DNA from: an uncultured Bacteroidota bacterium
Lineage (GTDB): Bacteria; Bacteroidota; Bacteroidia; Bacteroidales; F082
Length of the DNA stretch: 64,000 bases
Assembly: GCA_903891085.1 (NCBI GenBank)
Contig: CAITDJ010000097.1
Location: forward strand, 1 to 64,000
Direction of reading: 5' to 3'
The notes beneath the pieces were generated by a model that saw only the letters and a program-made list of their open reading frames with translations, was not told the DNA's origin and ran no database searches. Below are positions 34,866 through 42,677 of this stretch, in pieces (within the stretch, counting starts at the first letter, position 1; every line of letters begins with the position of its first letter). A program made the position numbers and the translations under genes.

Positions 34866-35924
34866 CTATTTAATCTTCTTAAATAGTATCTTTTTTGCGA
34901 AAACTTTCTTGAACCATCCAGGTAAAATAAAAGCGCCGATAAATAAATAGGGATAATAGGAAATGAGTCGCCAAAGTAATGCGAGTGGCACAGCATACGC
35001 GATGTTTGGTGTTAAATCACCCAGGAAATCGGAAAAAATAAACTCGGCCACACCACTACCACCAGGTGTTGGACTAACGAGTAAAATAATCCACATCGTA
35101 AGTTGCCTTCCAATGATAAGTGCATGTTCGTATAACCCCAGGGTACTGAAAAAGAATGCCATGAAGATAAAATTTACCACGCTAAAACGGCCAAACCAGG
35201 AGACCATCGTGGCAAAAAATGATTTGAACCAATAGGAGATTGGTTTTCCTTTTATTTCATTTGATGTGATTATCAATTGGTTGGCTAATTTTCGTGCACG
35301 CATGCGACGTTTCCGTAATATCGGAAGCATGAAAATCCTTGAAAGTAACCATTTAAAAGAATAAGGATTGATAAACAAAGCATAGGCAAGCAACAAGGTA
35401 TATACCAGGACTGCAATATAACCAAGAATTAGCCCGGATTGAATTTGTGTTGCATAACCAAAGCTGTCGATTGGGAAAATACGCTCGCGAAAAATAATGA
35501 ACATAACAGGCACAAGCAGTATGTAGAACACCTCGTCCAGAAAAATGGAAGTAAGCACGACAGCCGTGCTTTTACCCGAATTTATACCTTCTTTATAGAG
35601 AAAATAGATGGCCGGGCCGGCACCCCCAACAACCGATGGCGAAACTGCTGAACTGAATTCCCATAACATGATTACATGAAACGCTTGTTTCCAGGTAAGT
35701 TCATTTCCGGTCAAAATACGGATTCGGATGATATATGCTAAGTCGCGCACAACCATCATGAGTATTGAAACAAGAAGCCAAACGCCAGTTATCCATGTCC
35801 ATTGAATGAAACCAAACGCGTCTTTGTCGAAATTCCGGTAAAGCATCCAGGACGCTACGCCCAACCCGATCAAAATCGGATAGACTACCTTTCCGGGACT
35901 TACACTTTTACTGAAATCTTCCAT
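34866..35924 (-). CDS. Flippase-like integral membrane protein (second copy)
   Basis: A 352-residue member of the same membrane family as 30874. Marks: RDLAYIIRIRILTGNELTWK, LWEFSSAVSPSVVGGAGPAI (the family's small-residue loop before the next helix) and ILLVSPTPGGSGVAEFIF, close to the PxPGGxGxxE signature. About eight membrane segments. A basic stretch RKRRMRARKLANQ lies in a cytoplasmic loop. It is upstream of the GT2 gene with 97 bases between and has its own -7 element at 35945. Likely role: handling of a lipid-linked molecule; the substrate is unknown. Confidence 0.8.
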   Translation of the reverse strand: MEDFSKSVSPGKVVYPILIGLGVASWMLYRNFDKDAFGFIQWTWITGVWLLVSILMMVVRDLAYIIRIRILTGNELTWKQAFHVIMLWEFSSAVSPSVVGGAGPAIYFLYKEGINSGKSTAVVLTSIFLDEVFYILLVPVMFIIFRERIFPIDSFGYATQIQSGLILGYIAVLVYTLLLAYALFINPYSFKWLLSRIFMLPILRKRRMRARKLANQLIITSNEIKGKPISYWFKSFFATMVSWFGRFSVVNFIFMAFFFSTLGLYEHALIIGRQLTMWIILLVSPTPGGSGVAEFIFSDFLGDLTPNIAYAVPLALLWRLISYYPYLFIGAFILPGWFKKVFAKKILFKKIK

Positions 35925-35944
35925 ATCATGTTTCTGAATTGTAA

Positions 35945-35952
35945 CAAAAGTA
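35945..35952 (-). promoter_or_regulatory. -7 element TACTTTTG before the second flippase-like gene
   Basis: TACTTTTG on the minus strand fits TAnnTTTG, 21 bases before the ATG at 35924. No -33 at the right distance. Confidence 0.5.
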
Positions 35953-35961
35953 ATATTAAGC

Positions 35962-36092
35962 TGACAAAAAAATCGCTGTCAAAAATTCAAATTTTCAAAA
36001 ACTATATAATTAAATGAAAATGAAGTGATTACGATATGTTAAATAATCGTAACTGACATAATGACATATATATTTATAAACAAGATGACATA
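35962..36092. repeat. Cluster of TGACA motifs between the flippase-like gene and hsp20
   Basis: TGACA occurs at 35962, inverted (TGTCA) at 35977, and as TGACATA three times at 36054, 36062 and 36086. The three TGACATA copies are 8 and 24 bases apart, a multiple of 8. They lie 110-150 bases before the hsp20 start and could be binding sites for a regulator of the heat-shock gene or of the divergent flippase gene. Confidence 0.4.
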
Positions 36093-36187
36093 ATAGCATG
36101 AATAATTCAATTTTTCCAGTGAATATTGATCTGGAATAAAATTTGCGAATCCGGAAGTGTAAATCAATAATTAACAAACAAATTAAT

Positions 36188-36193
36188 AGGAGG
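36188..36193 (+). promoter_or_regulatory. Strong ribosome binding site AGGAGG for hsp20
   Basis: AGGAGG with eight bases before the ATG at 36202. Full Shine-Dalgarno sequences are rare in front of genes in this window, so translation of this gene may be set unusually high. Confidence 0.75.
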
Positions 36194-36201
36194 ATAAAAC
36201 C

Positions 36202-36639
36202 ATGAACTTAATCAGATTTAATCAGCACCCGGTCTTTAACGGAATGTTTTCAGACTTATTCGACGACTTTGACAAGAACTTCATGTTCAGAAACAACGAA
36301 GTGAAAGGCCTTGTTCCTTCGGTGAATATTCGTGAGAACGATGACAACTTTCTGCTTGAACTCGCAGCTCCAGGAATGCAAAAGGAAGATTTTACTATTC
36401 GACTTAACAACAATGTTTTGACTGTTTCAGCTGAAAGTAAAGTTGAAGACGAAGAAAAAACCGAAAAGTTTACCCGCAGGGAGTTTTCTTACGGAACATT
36501 TAGCCGCTCGTTCAGTCTGCCAAAGTCGATTGATCTCGAAAAAATAAAGGCGGACTACAACAATGGAATTCTGGCGCTTACCTTACCAAAACGTGAAGAA
36601 TCAAAAGCAGTGATTGACAGGGAAATTGCAATTTCATAA
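36202..36639 (+). CDS. Small heat shock protein, Hsp20/alpha-crystallin family
   Basis: A 145-residue ATP-independent chaperone that holds unfolding proteins. The alpha-crystallin domain runs from VPSVNIRENDDNFLLELAAP to the closing YNNGILALTLPKREES, with the AxxxxGxL-type motif in NGILALTLPK, and is preceded by the usual short aromatic N-terminal arm (HPVFNGMFSDLFDDF). LELAAPGMQKEDF and FSRSFSLPKSID are also typical. It is a single gene with a strong Shine-Dalgarno site and its own terminator. Upstream TGACATA repeats may control it. Confidence 0.95.
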   Translation: MNLIRFNQHPVFNGMFSDLFDDFDKNFMFRNNEVKGLVPSVNIRENDDNFLLELAAPGMQKEDFTIRLNNNVLTVSAESKVEDEEKTEKFTRREFSYGTFSRSFSLPKSIDLEKIKADYNNGILALTLPKREESKAVIDREIAIS

Positions 36640-36654
36640 GCAATCCAACGACTC

Positions 36655-36690
36655 AAAAAAAGCCATCCTGATCTCGGGATGGCTTTTTTT
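36655..36690. terminator. Bidirectional terminator after hsp20
   Basis: An A run, stem AGCCATCC (36661-36668) with GGATGGCT (36677-36684) and a T run. It can also stop the minus-strand gene at 36716. Confidence 0.85.
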
Positions 36691-36715
36691 ATTTCTCACT
36701 TGGAATAGTAAACTA

Positions 36716-37024
36716 CTACTCTTTCAGCCTGTTACCATTTTTGTATGTGCGATACATTTCCCGCGTCTTCATTTTTAGCATTTCGCGTTCAATTACAATG
36801 CGTGCGATGGCTTTTGCGCGTTCCTCATCGTTTGGCAACAACAACGCAGCATTAAACAGGTTTTCCTTCACATCGTGTCTGTACATCAAGGCGCAAAGTT
36901 TTTCAAAATTATGTTGCAGCAAATCGTAGATAAACAGGGTTAATCGTTTATGCAGTATATCTTCATCAATATGCTCAAGATGAATGATTTCGGAAGGATC
37001 GATGGGTAATATTTCGTTCTCCAT
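36716..37024 (-). CDS. Small conserved-looking hypothetical protein
   Basis: A 102-residue, highly charged, helical protein without signal or membrane segment; I do not recognise the family. The N terminus is acidic (NEILPIDPSEIIHLEHIDED) and the C terminus basic (KMKTREMYRTYKNGNRLKE). It is in a plausible pair with the SDR gene: 24 bases separate the SDR stop from its ATG, same strand. The terminator at 36655 follows. Treated as real because of its context, clean start and the lack of a competing frame. Confidence 0.65.
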   Translation of the reverse strand: MENEILPIDPSEIIHLEHIDEDILHKRLTLFIYDLLQHNFEKLCALMYRHDVKENLFNAALLLPNDEERAKAIARIVIEREMLKMKTREMYRTYKNGNRLKE

Positions 37025-37048
37025 GAAAAAAATCAGATCACAATTGGT

Positions 37049-37855
37049 TTATTTTCTGCCTTTAAACTGACGCATCGATGCATATACACCCAATCCTTTT
37101 CCGATGAATAAATCGAACCAGGAAGATGGTAAAATCCCTTTAAGCAGAGGAACCAAATAAACCAGTGCCGGCATCCTGACAAATACTTTGTTGTTTTCGA
37201 TACCGTTGATGATTTTTTGGACCGCTTTTTCGGGTTTAAGGTTGGGCAGTAAAAAATTCACTTTGGCACCATCAAACATACCTGTATTGATGTAACTTGG
37301 TGTAACAGTGGTTACTTTGATTCCTGTTTTGAGCATTTTCATTTCCAGCCGAAGTGATTCACTCCAGCCCAATACAGCCCATTTACTCGCTGCATACACA
37401 GCCATTTTTGGATTTGCCAGCATCCCGGCAGCGGATGAAATGGTTACGATATGTCCCGATTTTCGTTGAATCATCGCTGGTAAAAAAGCCCGCGCCGGTA
37501 ACATGCAACCCAACGTATTCACACCGATTGTTTTTTCTATTTCACCTGTAAGGTGTTCGTGAAAATATTTTCCTGAAACAATGCCAGCATTTAAAATCAA
37601 AATATCCGGCGTAAGACGTGATGCATCTAGTTTTTGAACGGCATTTACTATTGAATCATTGTTCGATACATCTACATTGTTAAATAACAGTCGTTTATCA
37701 GAAAACTCGTTCTGAAACTGACGCATATTCTGTTCGTTAATATCCCAAATAATTACAGTTGACGCACCTTTGATGAGTGCTTTTTCGGCCATGATTCTCC
37801 CGATTCCGGATGCACCGCCGGTAATCAGTACAGTTTTATTCTTTAATTGAGTCAT
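37049..37855 (-). CDS. Short-chain dehydrogenase/reductase
   Basis: A 268-residue classical SDR. Cofactor motif TGGASGIG is near residue 12, NAG in ILNAGIVSG near 88, the active-site Ser in VTISSAAGM near 138 and the YxxxK pair in YAASKWAVLG near 152. The Asp after the second strand (IIWDINEQ) favours NAD(H). The C-terminal part has hydrophobic stretches (LVYLVPLLKGILPSSWF), suggesting membrane contact and a lipid or steroid-like substrate, though the substrate cannot be named. It is first in a likely two-gene unit with the small protein at 36716. Confidence 0.88.
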   Translation of the reverse strand: MTQLKNKTVLITGGASGIGRIMAEKALIKGASTVIIWDINEQNMRQFQNEFSDKRLLFNNVDVSNNDSIVNAVQKLDASRLTPDILILNAGIVSGKYFHEHLTGEIEKTIGVNTLGCMLPARAFLPAMIQRKSGHIVTISSAAGMLANPKMAVYAASKWAVLGWSESLRLEMKMLKTGIKVTTVTPSYINTGMFDGAKVNFLLPNLKPEKAVQKIINGIENNKVFVRMPALVYLVPLLKGILPSSWFDLFIGKGLGVYASMRQFKGRK

Positions 37856-37878
37856 GATTGAATTTAGGTTTACTTTTG
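37847..37878 (+). promoter_or_regulatory. Promoter for the thioredoxin-like gene
   Basis: TTG at 37847-37849, a 21-base spacer, then TACTTTTG at 37871-37878. The start of transcription near 37884 leaves a 44-base leader. The -33 part lies inside the 5' end of the divergent SDR gene. Confidence 0.6.
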
Positions 37879-37927
37879 TGAAAAATTTTCAAAAACGATA
37901 TAAAATTAATCAAAAAATGATGGTTTT

Positions 37928-38443
37928 ATGAGAAATATTTCTATCCTGTTGACATTCATTTTGTTAAATCAAATTTTGGTGGCACAGCATTTAAATGTTG
38001 TCGTGAATGATACGGTAAAAAACAGACCTGTATTGGTCGATTTCATTGACCGGCAAGGACTTCAAACCGGAGAATTTGCCGAGTGGTATGCTAAAGAATA
38101 TCCGGCGTATATACCTGATGTTGGTATTATCGGGCAATTGAAAACAGCCTTGTCAGATATTCAAATCATTGTGGTGCTTGCCACCTGGTGTGGCGACAGC
38201 AAGGAACAGGTGCCGCGATTTCTGAAAGTGCTTGATCAGGCTGATTTTGAGCCTGAACGATGCACCATGATTGGTGTGGATTCTCAAAAACAGGCACGTG
38301 ACCTTGATGTTTCGGTCTATGATATCGAACGTGTTCCAACGTTTATCTTCTACAGGAACGAAATTGAAATTGGCAGAATTGTTGAAACACCCCTACATTC
38401 ATTGGAAAGCGATATACTCAACATCTGCAATTCGGCGAAGTAA
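37928..38443 (+). CDS. Exported thioredoxin-fold protein with CGDS active site
   Basis: A 171-residue thioredoxin-like protein with signal peptide (RNISILLTFILLNQILVAQ). The active-site position reads VVLATWCGDSKEQVPRFLK: Cys at about 88 and Ser at 91 in place of the second Cys. The cis-proline loop is RVPTFIFYRNEIEIG. A CxxS site cannot make an internal disulphide and usually points to monothiol, chaperone or isomerase-like function. The mature protein should be periplasmic. It precedes panC by 56 bases, probably by chance or as a shared message. Confidence 0.8.
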   Translation: MRNISILLTFILLNQILVAQHLNVVVNDTVKNRPVLVDFIDRQGLQTGEFAEWYAKEYPAYIPDVGIIGQLKTALSDIQIIVVLATWCGDSKEQVPRFLKVLDQADFEPERCTMIGVDSQKQARDLDVSVYDIERVPTFIFYRNEIEIGRIVETPLHSLESDILNICNSAK

Positions 38444-38499
38444 AATAACTTAAGTGGAAGTATTGATTTGCATTGTTATATATTAAAATTCAACCCATC

Positions 38500-39345
38500 A
38501 TGATGGTTGTTATTCCAACAATAAAACAGTTTAAAGAACATATTGGCATAGCAAAGCAAGCGGGTATATCAATTGGTTTTGTGCCGACAATGGGAGCTTT
38601 GCACGAGGGTCATCTTGCACTGATGCGAAGGGCAAAGGATGAAAATGACTTACTTGCAGTGAGTATTTTCGTCAATCCGATTCAATTCAATAACCAGGAG
38701 GATTTGAAGAAATATCCCCGCACCCTTGAGCAGGATTCAATAATGCTTGAGTCGGTTGGTTGTGACCTTTTATTTGTGCCTGATACACTGGAAATGTATC
38801 CTGAACCGGTGACTGATCAATACGAATTTGGCAAATTGTCGGAAGTGATGGAAGGTGCATCGCGCCCCGGGCATTTTAATGGAGTTGCTATTGTGGTGCG
38901 TAAACTGTTTGAAATCGTTGAGCCTGACAAAGCCTATTTTGGAGAAAAGGATTTTCAGCAATTGGCTATTATACAGCAACTTGTGAAAATGATTCCATTG
39001 CCTGTTGAGATTGTACCTTGTCCGATTATTCGTGAAATGGATGGGTTGGCTATGAGTTCACGAAATTTACGTCTCTCTGAAAATGAACGCTTTATCGCTC
39101 CATTAATTTATCAAACCTTGATAAAGGCAGTAAAATTAAACACGCTGTTGAGTCCTGAGGAATTAAAGAAATGGATTACAGATAAGTTCAAATCTCATCC
39201 TGAATTTAAAATTGATTATATAGAAATTGCGGAAGATCAACTGCTTCAACCTGTTGCACATTGGAATGATGCCAACAGTGTTTATATTTTTGTAGCCATT
39301 TTTCTGGGAAATGTGCGATTAATCGATAATATGAGAATATTTTGA
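38500..39345 (+). CDS. panC: Pantothenate synthetase (pantoate-beta-alanine ligase)
   Basis: Joins pantoate and beta-alanine with ATP to make pantothenate. Marks: FVPTMGALHEGHLALMRRA (HxGH nucleotidyltransferase site), VSIFVNPIQFN, YFGEKDFQQLAIIQQLV and GLAMSSRNLRLSE (KMSxS-like loop). I use the ATG at 38500 (281 residues); the next codon is also ATG, and a non-ATG codon at 38473 would only add a leader-like stretch. It is followed by panD, which makes its beta-alanine substrate. Confidence 0.96.
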   Translation: MMVVIPTIKQFKEHIGIAKQAGISIGFVPTMGALHEGHLALMRRAKDENDLLAVSIFVNPIQFNNQEDLKKYPRTLEQDSIMLESVGCDLLFVPDTLEMYPEPVTDQYEFGKLSEVMEGASRPGHFNGVAIVVRKLFEIVEPDKAYFGEKDFQQLAIIQQLVKMIPLPVEIVPCPIIREMDGLAMSSRNLRLSENERFIAPLIYQTLIKAVKLNTLLSPEELKKWITDKFKSHPEFKIDYIEIAEDQLLQPVAHWNDANSVYIFVAIFLGNVRLIDNMRIF

Positions 39346-39353
39346 TATTTTTG
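39346..39353 (+). promoter_or_regulatory. -7 element TATTTTTG before panD
   Basis: TATTTTTG directly after the panC stop fits TAnnTTTG and may give panD and the genes after it a separate promoter. No good -33. Confidence 0.4.
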
Positions 39354-39390
39354 CGGCCAATCTTTTAAATGAAAACAGGATTTATTGCCC

Positions 39391-39747
39391 ATGAATATCG
39401 AGGTTTTAAAATCGAAAATCCACCGAGCCACCATTACAAAGGCTGAACTGAACTATATTGGCAGCATTTCAATTGACGAAGATTTGATGAATGCTGCCAA
39501 CCTGATCGAAAATGAAAAGGTGTATGTTTTGAATATTAATAATGGTGAACGTTTGGCAACATACGTAATCAAGGGAAAGCGTGGTAGTGGACTTATCTCT
39601 TTGAATGGTGCGGCTGCCCGAAAAGCGGCTGTTGGTGATTTGGTTATCATCGTTTCGTATGCAAGTCTTGATTTTGAAGAAGCCAAAACATTCAAACCCA
39701 CCATCATTTTTCCGGATTCTAACAATAAAATCAGCAGTAAACCTTGA
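39391..39747 (+). CDS. panD: Aspartate 1-decarboxylase, pyruvoyl type
   Basis: Makes beta-alanine from aspartate for pantothenate synthesis. From the ATG at 39391, Gly24-Ser25 (YIGSISID) is the self-cleavage site that yields the pyruvoyl group. [17 protein letters not shown] and [20 protein letters not shown] are typical. Length is 118 residues. The stop TGA overlaps the TTG start of the flippase-like gene (TTGA), so the two are coupled. It stands 45 bases after panC. Confidence 0.97.
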   Translation: MNIEVLKSKIHRATITKAELNYIGSISIDEDLMNAANLIENEKVYVLNINNGERLATYVIKGKRGSGLISLNGAAARKAAVGDLVIIVSYASLDFEEAKTFKPTIIFPDSNNKISSKP

Positions 39748-40763
39748 AAAAGCTGATAATCAATATTTTAAAATACCTTTTCTTTCTTGCATTTGGTATT
39801 TTTTTGTTATGGTTGAGTTTTCGAAAACTCGATTTAAAAGAAGTTTGGACCGATATTCTGTCAGCAGATTATTTCTGGATATCGCTTGCCATTCTTTGTG
39901 CAGTTATTGCTCACCTTTTCAGGGCGTTGCGCTGGAATGTGCTCATCAACAGTATGGGATATAAGACCCGGGTTTCCACCACTTTCTACGCGGTTTTCAT
40001 TGGGTATATGGCCAATACAGCAGTACCCCGAATGGGAGAGTTTATGCGTTGTGGTGTGCTTTCGCGAAAGGAAAAGATTCCTTTTAATGCGCTTTTCGGA
40101 TCGGTAATTTCCGAGAGGATATTTGATATGTTGGTGCTGCTTATCCTATTATTTTCGGTTTTGTTTTTTCAATGGAGTTTCGTGGGAGATTTTGTTGGCC
40201 GCATGACCACACCTTTTTTCGAAGCCTTATCGAATAACTCATTGGCATTAATTATGCTGTCAATTCTTGGAACGCTGATATTGGCTGGAATTGTTTATAT
40301 CCGCTATCGCTACCACCATAAAATAAAGGAATTGCCCGGATATCATAAGGTGGAGAAAATGCTCTTTGAGCTTTATGATGGAATACTTGCTATCAAACGC
40401 ATGGAGCACAAATGGCGTTTCATCATCTATACCATATTAATTTGGTTTTTTTACGCTTTGATGGTCTATTTGCCCTTTTTCATGCTGCCCGAAACGAGCC
40501 ATCTGAGTTTTATGGCGAGTGTAACTTTCCTTGCAATTGGGAGTCTTGGAATTGTGGCGCCCGTTCCTGGTGGTATAGGCGCTTATCATTTTATCGGTAA
40601 AGCGGTGTTGGTTGAATTATACCGAATAGATCCTTCCGCAGCCATTTCATTCGTCACCATCACCCACGCCGGACAAACGCTTTTGCATATCTTTGTAGGT
40701 GGTTTGACATATTTTGTTATGTTTTTTGTGGATCATAAAAAACCCTTGAATGAAAAAAGCTGA
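39744..40763 (+). CDS. Flippase-like integral membrane protein (third copy)
   Basis: A 339-residue membrane protein of the same family as 30874 and 34866, with about eight segments. Marks: [40 protein letters not shown] and [17 protein letters not shown]. The start is TTG at 39744, inside the panD stop (TTGA), with no ATG that would keep the first helix. It overlaps rfaE2 by 14 bases at its 3' end. Position between panD and rfaE2 suggests a link to lipopolysaccharide core or another lipid-linked step, but this is inference. Confidence 0.8.
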   Translation: MKKLIINILKYLFFLAFGIFLLWLSFRKLDLKEVWTDILSADYFWISLAILCAVIAHLFRALRWNVLINSMGYKTRVSTTFYAVFIGYMANTAVPRMGEFMRCGVLSRKEKIPFNALFGSVISERIFDMLVLLILLFSVLFFQWSFVGDFVGRMTTPFFEALSNNSLALIMLSILGTLILAGIVYIRYRYHHKIKELPGYHKVEKMLFELYDGILAIKRMEHKWRFIIYTILIWFFYALMVYLPFFMLPETSHLSFMASVTFLAIGSLGIVAPVPGGIGAYHFIGKAVLVELYRIDPSAAISFVTITHAGQTLLHIFVGGLTYFVMFFVDHKKPLNEKS

Positions 40764-41247
40764 AGCCGTCCGGAATAAAATATTCACATTGGAAAGCCTT
40801 GAAATCAGACTTCTTCAATGGAGGAAACAGAATATAAAAATTGTTTTTACCAATGGATGTTTCGATATTCTTCACCTCGGACATGTCGATTACCTGAGCA
40901 AAGCGGCTGATTTGGGAGATGTGCTGGTGTTGGGATTGAATACAGATGCTTCTGTGAGCCGGATCAAGGGACCAGACAGACCTGTCAACGATGAGGTTTC
41001 GAGGAGTTTTATTATGGCTTCGCTGGAGTTTGTTGATGCCGTCGTACTGTTTGATGAACCCACGCCTTATCATCTCATACATATTGTTCAACCTGATGTT
41101 TTAGTCAAAGGAAAAGACTACAATGCTGAAGATGTTGTTGGCTATGACATTGTTACAGCAAAAGGTGGTATTGTTGAAACCATTGATCTTGTCGAGGGTT
41201 ACTCAACAACTTCGATCATTCAGAAAATCTTGCGGACCGAAAAATAG
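40750..41247 (+). CDS. rfaE2: D-glycero-beta-D-manno-heptose 1-phosphate adenylyltransferase
   Basis: A 165-residue protein equal to the C-terminal (cytidylyltransferase-fold) domain of HldE. It makes ADP-heptose for the inner core of lipopolysaccharide. The signature is FTNGCFDILHLGHVDYL at about 33-49, followed by LGLNTDASVSRIKGPDRPVN and LVKGKDYNAEDVVG. The kinase domain is not attached, so it must be encoded elsewhere. It starts inside the end of the flippase-like gene. Confidence 0.92.
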   Translation: MKKAEAVRNKIFTLESLEIRLLQWRKQNIKIVFTNGCFDILHLGHVDYLSKAADLGDVLVLGLNTDASVSRIKGPDRPVNDEVSRSFIMASLEFVDAVVLFDEPTPYHLIHIVQPDVLVKGKDYNAEDVVGYDIVTAKGGIVETIDLVEGYSTTSIIQKILRTEK

Positions 41248-41282
41248 TCAAGCCTATTTTTTGTTTTTCTTTAAATCGAATT

Positions 41283-41340
41283 ATTTGATTTTAGAACAAC
41301 GAACACTCATAAGCAATTCATGAAGTGTTTGTAATCAAAT
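41283..41340. repeat. Nested inverted repeats between rfaE2 and rlmI
   Basis: Outer repeat ATTTGATT (41283) with AATCAAAT (41333); inner repeat AACACT (41302) with AGTGTT (41324). They sit between two converging genes and may end both transcripts, but there is no long T run. Confidence 0.45.
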
Positions 41341-41345
41341 GATTT

Positions 41346-42548
41346 TTACAAAACTTCCACAACAAGCCCTTTCAGATAAGTGCCTTCCGGGTGAAAAATA
41401 TTTGTTGGATGATCGGCTGGCTGAGATAAACGATAAAGAATCCTAACGTTTCGTTTGGCTTCGATGGCAGCAGCCATTACAATGCTTTGAAATGCTTGCT
41501 GATCAACCGCCTGAGAGCAACTGAAGGTGAACAAAAAACCTCCGGGTGCAATTTTTCGCAATGCTTCGTAATTGAGAAATTTATAGCCTAACAATCCCTT
41601 ATGCCGGTGGTGGTGGTTTTTTGCAAATGCAGGTGGATCGAGTACAATAAGGTCAAACTCGTTTTCTTTCAACTCCTCGAGATATCGTTTGGCATCAGCT
41701 GTGATAGATGTATGTTGTTTGTCATCGAATCCGTTCAGGTTGATATTCTTGTTACATAAATCGATAGCCGATTGTGAACTGTCAACCGAAACAACAGATG
41801 TTGCTTTGCCCAGTAAGGCAGCCACCGAAAAACCTCCACTGTAACTAAATGTATTCAGTACCCGTTTACCGGTCGACAGTGATTTGAGTAAATTTCTACT
41901 TTCTCGTTGATCGATAAAAAAACCAGTTTTCTGGCCTTTTTCAATATCAATATGAAATTTCATCCCGTTTTCAGAAATAATTGTATCGCTTTGATTTCCA
42001 TAAATATAGCCATCCGAAGTCAAATCCTTATTGATGCTGGCGAGTGCCTTGGCACTTTTCCAATAAACAGACTCAATCACATCTTTCATCACTGTTACTA
42101 TGGCTTCCCTGATTGGCTCAATCTGCATAGCCATACCGGTTGTTTGTGTTTGAATGACTGCGGTCTTATTATAAATATCAATAATCAGTCCGGCGAGATT
42201 ATCGCCTTCCGAATGAATCAAACGGTAAGCGGTTGTATGTGTGTTTTCAACCAAACCAAGTTTTATACGAAGATTAAATGCCTCACTTATTTTGTTTTTC
42301 CAAAAATCAGTATCGAGTTGACAAGCATTGAAACTAACCAATTTTACTGCAATGGTATCCTTTTCATAGAATCCTGTACCAAGGATATTTCCTTGATTAT
42401 CGCTGATATGAACGGGACTTCCTGTTGAAAGGTTTTTTGGTAATTCTTTAATAGCACCTGAAAATATCCAGGGATGGAATCGTTTCACCGCATCATCTTT
42501 CCCTTTTTGAAGTATAATAATGGGATATAATATTTGATTTTCTTGCAT
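41346..42548 (-). CDS. rlmI: RlmI-like 23S rRNA methyltransferase
   Basis: A 400-residue SAM-dependent methyltransferase of the RlmI (YccW) type, with an N-terminal PUA domain (KRFHPWIFSGAIKELPKNL, VHISDNQGNILGTGFY), a middle domain and a C-terminal Rossmann domain. Marks: GQKTGFFIDQRESRNLL, VLNTFSYSGGFSVAALLG (SAM loop) and LIVLDPPAFAKN (motif IV). The typical reaction is m5C in 23S rRNA, but the Cys pair usual in m5C enzymes is not obvious apart from TFSCSQAVDQQ near the end. It stands alone on the minus strand. Confidence 0.88.
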   Translation of the reverse strand: MQENQILYPIIILQKGKDDAVKRFHPWIFSGAIKELPKNLSTGSPVHISDNQGNILGTGFYEKDTIAVKLVSFNACQLDTDFWKNKISEAFNLRIKLGLVENTHTTAYRLIHSEGDNLAGLIIDIYNKTAVIQTQTTGMAMQIEPIREAIVTVMKDVIESVYWKSAKALASINKDLTSDGYIYGNQSDTIISENGMKFHIDIEKGQKTGFFIDQRESRNLLKSLSTGKRVLNTFSYSGGFSVAALLGKATSVVSVDSSQSAIDLCNKNINLNGFDDKQHTSITADAKRYLEELKENEFDLIVLDPPAFAKNHHHRHKGLLGYKFLNYEALRKIAPGGFLFTFSCSQAVDQQAFQSIVMAAAIEAKRNVRILYRLSQPADHPTNIFHPEGTYLKGLVVEVL

Positions 42549-42618
42549 GGTGTAAAGGTAGTAGGATTGAGCATATTTTGTTGAAATTTTAACATAATGA
42601 AAGGCAATAAAATAAAGA

Positions 42619-42649
42619 TTGCAATTCGAATTGATATAGCTTAATTTTG
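42619..42649 (+). promoter_or_regulatory. Promoter for the coiled-coil lipoprotein gene
   Basis: TTG at 42619-42621, a 20-base spacer, then TAATTTTG at 42642-42649, 28 bases before the ATG. Confidence 0.65.
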
Positions 42650-42677
42650 CAGCTCAATAACTAATAAATATTACTTT

